From: an uncultured Gemmatimonadota bacterium
GTDB taxonomy: Bacteria; Gemmatimonadota; Gemmatimonadetes; Gemmatimonadales; Gemmatimonadaceae
Assembly (NCBI GenBank): GCA_903882745.1
Contig: CAIRYG010000003.1
Span: forward strand, 186,001 to 250,000
DNA length: 64,000 nt
Direction of reading: 5' to 3'
Shown: piece by piece, positions 56,935 through 64,000 of the stretch
Position numbering within the stretch: position 1 is the stretch's first letter
Layout of the letters: the number at the start of each line of letters is the position of its first letter
The notes under the pieces: generated by a model
Told to the model about the DNA's origin: nothing
Database searches by the model: none
Seen by the model: the letters and a program-made list of their open reading frames with translations, nothing else
Translations under genes and position numbers: made by a program

Positions 56935-57830
56935 GGCTTCTCCGCCTCCGTGACAATCGCGGTGATCTGCAACGCCTGGAGTTTCTCGACGATCGCGACG
57001 GCCTCTGCACGCGTTGCGAATCGTCCGATCCGCACGCGATACGGACGGTCTGCCGTCACGCGCACATCGTAGCCACGAGCTGTCATCTTCGCACTCAAGC
57101 GTTCCGCGTCGCCGAGCACCTGATAGGCGGCCAGCTGCACGGTCCAGTGACCCGCAACGGCCGAACGCTGCACCTCGGCGCGCGCAGAATCGGCGCGCAG
57201 TGAATCCAGTCGGACCGAGTCAGCCGCAATCGCAGAACCGCCACACCCACGTTGCGCGTACGCAATCTGATTCAAGAGCTCGATCTCCGTGGGTGCCGCC
57301 CGTTGTTTCGACTCCGCGAGTGATGCACAGCCCCGCGCCACGGCGCCCTCTTCAAGCAATACTCGGCCGATCAAGAACTGTGCGTGGGTGCGGGTCGCGC
57401 CCTCTGGATGATCGAGGAGTAATCGTTCCAAGTACCGCTTTGCCGCGGCACGTCCACCGCGCGCGATTTCCGTCTGCGCTAATCGCAACAACGCCCACTC
57501 TGCGCGCGGCGACTGCGCAAACTCTACCGTGATGCGGAGATAATCACGCCGAGCCTGCTCTGGTGAATCGGAAAACACGGCCCGCCAGTACAACCCGTCG
57601 GGCAGTATCGGTGACCCGTCCTTTGCGGCGGTGATCACGGAGTCGATCACCGCGCGTGCCGCCAGCGCCTGGCCGGCATTCACTATCTGCGCCACACGAC
57701 GAAACACGGCGGAGTCGCTGGCGGTCGGGCGCGATGCCGATTGCGCGTTGAGCACAGAGGCCAGGCCTGTCAGTGCCATCGCAGCACCGAGGTGCCGCAA
57801 CGAACGTACGCTCATGCTAGACATTGCCAT
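56931..57830 (-). CDS. Secreted TPR-like protein with C-terminal SPOR-like domain
   Basis: Signal peptide; 'GHWTVQLAAYQVLGDAERLSAKMTARGYDVRVTADRPYRVRIGRFATRAEAVAIVEKL'. Confidence 0.8.
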   Translation of the reverse strand: MAMSSMSVRSLRHLGAAMALTGLASVLNAQSASRPTASDSAVFRRVAQIVNAGQALAARAVIDSVITAAKDGSPILPDGLYWRAVFSDSPEQARRDYLRITVEFAQSPRAEWALLRLAQTEIARGGRAAAKRYLERLLLDHPEGATRTHAQFLIGRVLLEEGAVARGCASLAESKQRAAPTEIELLNQIAYAQRGCGGSAIAADSVRLDSLRADSARAEVQRSAVAGHWTVQLAAYQVLGDAERLSAKMTARGYDVRVTADRPYRVRIGRFATRAEAVAIVEKLQALQITAIVTEAEKP

Positions 57831-57840
57831 CCCCTTCGGC

Positions 57841-58896
57841 TCACGCGGCCACTCGACGTTTGCTACCCGCCGAGAGCGCGAGAACGAGCGACACGAGCAC
57901 CTGCTCTTCGGTGGACACCTTGGAGTCCTTGAGCGCACGATCCGCCGCAAGGAGCATCGGGAGGGCGTGATCGATGTCGGCGGCAGTCCACTTGGGCATC
58001 GCCCGAACCCACACCTTCACCGCCTCGCCCCACGGGCGCCCGGTGATCGACGACGGATTCGCCTTGAGGAGCCCAAACAGTTCACTCTCGAGCCGGCCCT
58101 GCGCCACGCCACGATCCTTGGCGGCCATCGCCCAGCCGATCGCGAGAATCTGCGTGGTAAGTGCCATGACGATCGACACACCGGTGGTTTTGGGCTGCAG
58201 TAGAATCGGCGCAATGAGCCGAATGCCGCGCGTGCCGTCACGCTGCGCAACCGCATCAAGCAAATCAGCGAGCGTCTCTCCCGCTGTGACGCCCACGATC
58301 GCGGCAATCGCGGCATCGTCGATCTCGGCGCCATTGGTGTAGTTGCGCAGCTTGTCGAGTTCGCCAGCCATGAGGGCAAGATCGTTCCCCGCCGCGCTGC
58401 ACAGCAGTTCTGCGGCCGAGGGGGTGATCGTGACGTCCAGTTGCCCCGCGCGGTGCGCAACCCATTTGACGAGGGCGTCTTCGCTTAGCGTATCGAACGG
58501 CACCGACACCACCTTGGCGTTGAGCTCGGCGTCCGCTTTTGCACCAGCTGGTGAGACCAGGAGCAAGATCGTGTCTGATGCTGGGCGATCGAGATATTTG
58601 AGCAAAATGCCGCGCGCGTCCTTTTTGAGCGACGGCACATCGCGCACCACCATCACGCGTCGTTCGGCCATCATCGGCATCGCTTCGAGCGCTGTCGCCA
58701 GCGTTCGCGCGTCTACTTCCCCGCCGCGGCGCGTCTCAAGATTGAAGTCGCGGGTGGCTGGGTCCGTGGCGCGAGCGATCACGTCGCGGATCCAGCTGTC
58801 CTTCAGGAAGTCCTCGTCCCCATGAAAATGATACGCCGGCTCGAACGCCCCACTTTTCAGGGCTGTTTTGAGGGCACTTAGGGGGGAGGGAGCCAT
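57841..58896 (-). CDS. holA: DNA polymerase III delta subunit
   Basis: 'FEPAYHFHGDEDFLKDSWIRDVIARAT...MPMMAERRVMVVRDVPSLKKDARGILLKYLDRP'. Confidence 0.88.
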   Translation of the reverse strand: MAPSPLSALKTALKSGAFEPAYHFHGDEDFLKDSWIRDVIARATDPATRDFNLETRRGGEVDARTLATALEAMPMMAERRVMVVRDVPSLKKDARGILLKYLDRPASDTILLLVSPAGAKADAELNAKVVSVPFDTLSEDALVKWVAHRAGQLDVTITPSAAELLCSAAGNDLALMAGELDKLRNYTNGAEIDDAAIAAIVGVTAGETLADLLDAVAQRDGTRGIRLIAPILLQPKTTGVSIVMALTTQILAIGWAMAAKDRGVAQGRLESELFGLLKANPSSITGRPWGEAVKVWVRAMPKWTAADIDHALPMLLAADRALKDSKVSTEEQVLVSLVLALSAGSKRRVAA

Positions 58897-59137
58897 GCTC
58901 TGAATATACCATCTCTCGCTCTTGTACGAGCCGTGCCTGGAGGCGTGCGCGGAAGCCCCGCGAGGGGCGGATGCGGGGAAGATTCTGGACAAGAAAAAGC
59001 CCGCGACGGAGGGCCACGTCTCGGGCGGCGCACAAACTACAGGTCGTGATATGCGAAAGGACGGCCGCCAGGTCGGGCGCCGTCAGCTCGTGATCGACAA
59101 ATGCGCGGTGCTGCTCTCGAAAAGTTCGGCAGTCCAT
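58736..59137 (-). CDS. Zinc-finger (zf-HC2/anti-sigma-like) protein; no TM segment; C-terminus overlaps holA out of frame
   Basis: 'MDCRTFREQHRAFVDHELTAPDLAAVLSHITTCSLCAARDVALRRGLF' matches the H..C..C zinc-finger pattern. Confidence 0.65.
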   Translation of the reverse strand: MDCRTFREQHRAFVDHELTAPDLAAVLSHITTCSLCAARDVALRRGLFLVQNLPRIRPSRGFRARLQARLVQEREMVYSEHGSLPPKCPQNSPEKWGVRAGVSFSWGRGLPEGQLDPRRDRSRHGPSHPRLQS

Positions 59138-59239
59138 CTGGCAGGGGTTGATCGTCACGGTACCCCGAGTGTCGCATTCAGGTTCCCGCCCCCACGACCC
59201 CCCTGCCAGATGGCCCCCACTGTTCCTGCCGAACGAGAG
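59115..59239. repeat. Interrupted long inverted repeat spanning the zinc-finger gene start
   Basis: CTCTC/GAGAG, GTTCGGCAG/CTGCCGAAC (59124..59132 with 59226..59234) and CCATCTGGCAGGGG/CCCCTGCCAGATGG (59134..59147 with 59200..59213). Confidence 0.9.
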
Positions 59240-59351
59240 TCCCTCTTTTCCAAACTTCCGAGCGCTGCCAGCAGTCCCCCAACCCCAGCAGTTGTCTCCC
59301 CCCTACACCCACACCTGCAGAAGCACCTTCAGAAGCACCTGCACCTGCTCG

Positions 59352-59996
59352 TTAGCGAAGCGACGGTTCAATAATCTCGGCAAAGGAGTTGCGCGCCCGG
59401 TTCAAGCGCGACTTCACGGTGCCAAGGTTGCAATGCGTGATCTCGCTGATCTCCTCGTACGAACGCCCTTCCAGTTCACGAAGGACGAACACTTCACGGT
59501 GGTGCTCCGGCAGGGCAGCCACCGATTCTTCGACCATCTGCCGCACATGGCGCTTGCGGAACTGGTCGTCCGGACGTGCGGTCGGATCTTCAAACTCCAA
59601 CGGCCGCTCCTCGTCCTCCCACCCCTGCGTGATCGAGGTAAACAGCACCAGCGGATTCCGTGAGCGATTGCGCAGTTCATTCTTGGCCAAGTTCGACGCA
59701 ATCGTGTAGATCCAGGTCGAGAACTTCTTCGACCGATCGAAGCGCCCCAAATGGCGATGCACGCGAATGAACACTTCCTGCACCAGATCTTCGGCGCGCT
59801 CGCGGTCCGTGACGATGCGGTAGACGAAGTTCAGCAACCGCCCCTGATAGCGCTCAACAATCGCGTCGAATGCGCGGGTATCCCCCATCAGATAGCCCTT
59901 CACCAGATCGTGATCCGTGAGCGCCTGCAGTTCGGCCATCGGCCGGAAGGCGGGCTGAAAACTGGTCTCGGACTTGAGCGCGGCAGCGTGGGCCAT
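59352..59996 (-). CDS. ECF-type RNA polymerase sigma factor
   Basis: 'DLVKGYLMGDTRAFDAIVERYQGRLLNFVYRIVTDRERAEDLVQEVFIRVHRHLGRF' and 'ALPEHHREVFVLRELEGRSYEEISEITHCNLGTVKSRLNRAR'. Confidence 0.95.
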   Translation of the reverse strand: MAHAAALKSETSFQPAFRPMAELQALTDHDLVKGYLMGDTRAFDAIVERYQGRLLNFVYRIVTDRERAEDLVQEVFIRVHRHLGRFDRSKKFSTWIYTIASNLAKNELRNRSRNPLVLFTSITQGWEDEERPLEFEDPTARPDDQFRKRHVRQMVEESVAALPEHHREVFVLRELEGRSYEEISEITHCNLGTVKSRLNRARNSFAEIIEPSLR

Positions 59997-60140
59997 GGCG
60001 ACTGACTCCTCTGGATTGGGACAGTGTCTCTGCCCCCCCTCAAAAGCATATGCCGTGCCACGCGTCTTGATTCTTTAATGTGTTGTTATATAACGACTTA
60101 GCTTTTCACGTCCGCACCAGAATCGTCCAAATACTAAGAA

Positions 60141-60168
60141 TGGGGTGTCCTAAAAATAGGACACCCCA
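60141..60168. terminator. Hairpin terminator downstream of the Nudix gene
   Basis: Perfect 12-bp stem TGGGGTGTCCTA-AAAA-TAGGACACCCCA. Confidence 0.7.
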
Positions 60169-60194
60169 CTGACCTGCAGTCCGCCGCCCTCCCC

Positions 60195-60794
60195 TTACCT
60201 GCCCATCCGGAACCCCGCCGCAAAGAGAATCCCCACCAACGTCTTCGCGTCAATAATCTCCCCGCGCTCAATCATCGCCAGCACCTCGGAGAGCGGCTTG
60301 GCCGACACCTCAATGAACTCGTCCGCCTCACGCGCCGATTCTCCCACGCTCAGGCCTGTGGCCATGAAGATATGGATCTTCTCGTCGGTGAATCCCGGCG
60401 TGGTCAGAAAGCCGGTCAACGGAACCATCGCCGTTGCGGTGCAGCCGGTCTCCTCGCGAAGCTCACGGTGCGCGCACGCGATTGGCGCCTCGCCGGCATC
60501 GAGCCGGCCCGCGGGGATTTCCCACAAATACCCACCGGCCGCGTAGCGATACTGCCGGATCAACAAAATCTGCGGATCGTCCCCGGCCGGATCACTCAGG
60601 AAGGGCACCACCGCCGCCGCGCCGGAGTGATGGATCATGTCCATCTCGCGCACACTTCCGTCCGGCAAGCGCACGGTGTCGACATCCAACGAAATCACAC
60701 GCCCGGTGTGCACATGTCGGCTCGACACTTTGCCAGGCTCCACGTCGCCTCCCTCCACCGGACCACTCACCAAGCGCGACTTGCCCTCACGCAT
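60195..60794 (-). CDS. Nudix hydrolase (ADP-ribose pyrophosphatase-like)
   Basis: Nudix box 'GRLDAGEAPIACAHRELREETGC' fits Gx5Ex7REUxEExGU. Confidence 0.92.
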   Translation of the reverse strand: MREGKSRLVSGPVEGGDVEPGKVSSRHVHTGRVISLDVDTVRLPDGSVREMDMIHHSGAAAVVPFLSDPAGDDPQILLIRQYRYAAGGYLWEIPAGRLDAGEAPIACAHRELREETGCTATAMVPLTGFLTTPGFTDEKIHIFMATGLSVGESAREADEFIEVSAKPLSEVLAMIERGEIIDAKTLVGILFAAGFRMGR

Positions 60795-62157
60795 CTGCCG
60801 CGGGCTCCACCACATCGAGGGGGCCAATCCCCAATGCGTCCAACGGCGCACGAATCGCTTCGCGATCACCAACCGCGAGTACCAGCAACTCCTCGGGATG
60901 CAAATGCTGTTCGGCCGCGCGACGCACCGACTCGGCCGTCACCCCGCGCACCCGCTGGCGATAGGTCGTGTAGTAATCATCTGGCAACCCGTACGACGAA
61001 GCCGTCGCAATCGCCTGCGCCACTGCAGTCGTCGTCTCGTAGCGAATCGGGAACACACCATCCAAGTAGGCCGTCGCAAGGGAGAGTTCATCAGCGCTCA
61101 CGGTCTCGCTCCGCATGCGGTCAATCTCGAGGAGAATCTCGCGCACCGCCGCATCGGTCACCTCGGTTTTCACCGCCGTCGACACGACAAACGGTCCCGC
61201 GCCTCGGCGCCAATCAAACATCGAGTTCGCACCGTACGTGTACGCATGCTTCTCGCGCAGATTCAAGTTGATCCGCGACGAGAACAACCCGCCAAGCAGC
61301 GCGTTCATCACAACCACGTCAAAGAAATCGGGATGCAGGCGCGGAAGTCCGCGATGCCCCACACGCAACTCAGACTGCGGGGCATCGGCCTTGTGCACCA
61401 CGCGCACGCGGCGCCCACCAGCAACCGTGCGATCATCAACAGTCGCCGGCATAGCGCCAGCCGCTGCATCCCCACGCCACGATCCGAGCGCGCGCTCCAC
61501 CAAGGCCACACCGCGCTCAGGGGTCACATCGCCCGTCAACACAATCGTCATCCGACTCGGTGCGACATGCGCGGCGTGGAACGCCTGCACGATCTCCGGC
61601 GAGAGACCGCGCACCGTGGTTGGGGATCCGCCCGCTGACACGCGATAGCGCGAACCGTCGACGTATAAAAATTCCCGGAACTGTTCAGCCGCGAGGCCGC
61701 GCGGTTCTACGCGCTGCTGCAGTAAATCGGCGAGGCGCTCTTCTTTGAGTCGCTCCACATCGCGCGCGCGGAACCCTGGCGTGATCAGCACCTCACCAAG
61801 GAGCGCCATGGCCTGCTCGAGGCGATCTGGGGTGACGGCAACATGGGCCATGAAGCTGTCCCAGTCAGCGCCGGCGTCGATGCTGGCGCCAAGACGTTCG
61901 CACTGTTCGGTGAGTGAAGCGCCGTCGAGTCGTGCCGTTCCTTCCGTGAGCGCCGACGCGGTGAGCAGTGACGCCCCTTCGTGCCCAACCGCATCGCGCG
62001 TGGCGCCGGCATCGACCATCGCGAGCACCGTGACCATCGGCAAGCGGTGCATTGGCGCGACGGAAACACGAAGGCCGTTCGCCAGCGTGGCGTGATGCAC
62101 CGCTGGAAATTCCCAGGGACGTCCCGGGCCGGCGACTGGGCGAGTGGACATACTCAT
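60787..62157 (-). CDS. M16-family peptidase, HxxEH-less partner subunit
   Basis: 'VDAGATRDAVGHEGASLLTASALTEG' in place of HxxEH; retains 'LGGLFSSRINLNLREKHAYTYGA'. Confidence 0.9.
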   Translation of the reverse strand: MSMSTRPVAGPGRPWEFPAVHHATLANGLRVSVAPMHRLPMVTVLAMVDAGATRDAVGHEGASLLTASALTEGTARLDGASLTEQCERLGASIDAGADWDSFMAHVAVTPDRLEQAMALLGEVLITPGFRARDVERLKEERLADLLQQRVEPRGLAAEQFREFLYVDGSRYRVSAGGSPTTVRGLSPEIVQAFHAAHVAPSRMTIVLTGDVTPERGVALVERALGSWRGDAAAGAMPATVDDRTVAGGRRVRVVHKADAPQSELRVGHRGLPRLHPDFFDVVVMNALLGGLFSSRINLNLREKHAYTYGANSMFDWRRGAGPFVVSTAVKTEVTDAAVREILLEIDRMRSETVSADELSLATAYLDGVFPIRYETTTAVAQAIATASSYGLPDDYYTTYRQRVRGVTAESVRRAAEQHLHPEELLVLAVGDREAIRAPLDALGIGPLDVVEPAADA

Positions 62158-63479
62158 GCGCCCACCTCCTCGACAACTCCAGGCGTGACAGCACCGGCAG
62201 CACCAGAACCACCAGCCGCGCGCGGGACGTACACAAGCGATGCCCGATTATCAGCCCCAAGGCGCGCGCGCGCAAAGGCGCTCACCTGCTCCACGGTCAC
62301 CGCCCGATACCGGTCGATTTGTTCGTTCAGCAACGCGGCATCTCCGAAATAAGTAGCAAATTGCGACAATTTATCGGCTCGCTCGCCCGCCGACTGGAGC
62401 GCGCCAATTAAATCCGTCTCGATCAGCGCGAGCGCACGCGCGAGTTCGTCCGCCGTGACACCGTCACGATGCAGTCGATCGACCTCAGCGCCCACTGCCG
62501 CTTCGAGCTGTTCGAGTGTCACGCCGGGGCGCGCCATCGCGTCAACCACCAGCAAATCGCTGCCTTTGCTGAGATCATACGTAAAGGCCGACACTTCTTG
62601 CGCGACTTCTTGCTCACGCACCAGCGACCGGTAGAGCCGACTGCCGCGCCGACTGCCGAGGATCGCGCCGCAGATGCTCGCCGCGTAATACTCCGCGGAG
62701 CCGAACACGGGTGAGCGGAAGGCCAGGAAGAGGCGTGGCAACACCACATCATCTTCAAAGACCGCGCGCTGCGCGCCGCCGAATGACGGCGCCACCGTGA
62801 ACGACGGCAACTCTGGACGCGCCGCGGCGCGCGGAATGGGTCCGAAATATTGCGCCACCAGCGCGCGCGCCTCGGTGGGATCAAAGTCCCCCGCAATCGT
62901 CAGCACCGCGTTGTCCGGGGAATACCAGGTGCGGAAGAACTCGGCGATGTCCTCAAGACTCGCCTCACTCAAGTGCTCCATTGAGCCGATCAGCGAATGG
63001 TGGAACGGATGCTCCGGCGGAAAACACAATGCCGGGAGTCGCTCCCACCAGGTGCCGTAGGGCTGATTGTCCACCGACCAGCGGCGCTCATTCTTCACGA
63101 CGTCGCGCTGGGTGTCGAGTTTTTCTTGCGTCATCGCGGGGAGCAGTGCGCCCATGCGATCGGCTTCGAGCCAGAGCGCGGTCGCTAAGTGATTCGACGG
63201 CACCGTCTCGTAATAATTGGTGCGGTCGAGCCAGGTGGAGCCGTTGAGCGTTCCGCCGGCGCGTTGCACGAGTTCAAAATGTTCGTTGGCGCCCACATGC
63301 TCGGATCCCTGAAAAAGCATGTGTTCAAACAGGTGCGCGAACCCGGTGCGCCCCTCCCGTTCGTTGGCCGATCCAACATGGTACCACAGGTTCACGGCCA
63401 CGATCGGCGCCGAGTGATCCTCGGAGAGGGTCACGAGCAATCCGTTTGGCAGACGGTAGGACTCTACAGGAATGCGCAT
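62154..63479 (-). CDS. M16-family zinc peptidase, catalytic subunit
   Basis: 'EREGRTGFAHLFEHMLFQGSEH' (HxxEH). Confidence 0.92.
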   Translation of the reverse strand: MRIPVESYRLPNGLLVTLSEDHSAPIVAVNLWYHVGSANEREGRTGFAHLFEHMLFQGSEHVGANEHFELVQRAGGTLNGSTWLDRTNYYETVPSNHLATALWLEADRMGALLPAMTQEKLDTQRDVVKNERRWSVDNQPYGTWWERLPALCFPPEHPFHHSLIGSMEHLSEASLEDIAEFFRTWYSPDNAVLTIAGDFDPTEARALVAQYFGPIPRAAARPELPSFTVAPSFGGAQRAVFEDDVVLPRLFLAFRSPVFGSAEYYAASICGAILGSRRGSRLYRSLVREQEVAQEVSAFTYDLSKGSDLLVVDAMARPGVTLEQLEAAVGAEVDRLHRDGVTADELARALALIETDLIGALQSAGERADKLSQFATYFGDAALLNEQIDRYRAVTVEQVSAFARARLGADNRASLVYVPRAAGGSGAAGAVTPGVVEEVGA

Positions 63480-63490
63480 TTCGTTTCGTA

Positions 63491-64000
63491 TCACCAATCG
63501 AGGACAAGCGCCACCGGCGCTTTGATGGACTCCGCTAACAGAAAACTCCAGTGATTCCAGATGCGACTCCCGGCGCGTGATGGGAGCGCCGGGGAGGTGA
63601 GTGGCTCGATCCCGTACCGTCGACCGATGATCTCGAGTCGCAGCATGTGGAAGGGATCGCTCACAACAATCGCCGTCTGCAGTTGCTGGGTGTGCATCAG
63701 TTCGATTGCCGAACGCATGCTTTGCGACGAGGTCCGTCCCATGCTCTCGAGCAGAATGGCCGTGTCAGGCACCCCGCGCGACATCACGTAGTGACGCGAC
63801 ACTCCAGCCTCAGACAGGGTATCCCCGGTGCCGAAGCCTCCGGTGAGCACCATGCGCTTTGCGAGCCCGAGCTGCCAGAGCGCCACCGCATGATCCAGCC
63901 GCGAACGCAACACCGGCGACGGTTTTCCCTGATACTGCGCCGCCCCCATCACAATAATCGCATCCGCATGCTCGGCGTCATCTTCGAGCGCCCAAGCGAG
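63491..64000 (-). CDS. YdcF/SanA-like DUF218 protein (N-terminus outside window)
   Basis: 'ADAIIVMGAAQYQGKPSPVLRSRLDHAVALWQLGLAKRMVLTGG...SRGVPDTAILLESMGRTSSQSMRSAIELM'; the frame stays open to the window edge. Confidence 0.85.
   Translation of the reverse strand, partial: LAWALEDDAEHADAIIVMGAAQYQGKPSPVLRSRLDHAVALWQLGLAKRMVLTGGFGTGDTLSEAGVSRHYVMSRGVPDTAILLESMGRTSSQSMRSAIELMHTQQLQTAIVVSDPFHMLRLEIIGRRYGIEPLTSPALPSRAGSRIWNHWSFLLAESIKAPVALVLDW

Overview
This 64-kb, high-GC window looks like ordinary bacterial chromosome. Gene content suggests a Gemmatimonadota-like organism, but that is inference only. From left to right it contains: (1) an exopolysaccharide/O-antigen locus at about 1-12.9 kb (glycosyltransferases, Wza-like exporter, two Wzi-like proteins, Wzz-like protein, O-antigen ligase/polymerase, flippase, and a lipoprotein with repeated Ig-like domains); (2) lipid and housekeeping genes at about 13-25.2 kb (PLD/cardiolipin synthase, a plastid-type enoyl-ACP reductase, BNR/sortilin-like and YVTN-phosphoesterase secreted proteins, transketolase); (3) an accessory block at about 25.3-31.5 kb (propeller protein, DsbA-like protein, truncated thioredoxin-fold remnant, a 16-bp tandem repeat array, and a 1228-aa Oar/TonB-receptor-like protein with a helical tail after the barrel); (4) mixed genes at 31.5-48 kb, including two barrel-less CarboxypepD_reg/plug proteins, a ParE/RelE-type toxin-antitoxin pair, ilvE, LVIVD/DUF305/CopC genes, a small lipoprotein plus secreted protein pair, and an ODC-homospermidine synthase operon; (5) tRNA-Phe; (6) two separate pairs of M16 peptidases, queF, ddl, cbs, mutS, holA, an ECF sigma factor with a zinc-finger protein, and a Nudix gene. 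I saw no CRISPR array, IS element, rRNA or prophage. The leads I rate highest are the barrel-less plug family with two conserved Cys, the accessory block with its repeat and receptor tail, the long inverted repeat over the start of the zinc-finger gene next to the ECF sigma factor, and the duplicated active/inactive M16 pairs. All family calls come from reading translated sequence; no database search was run.
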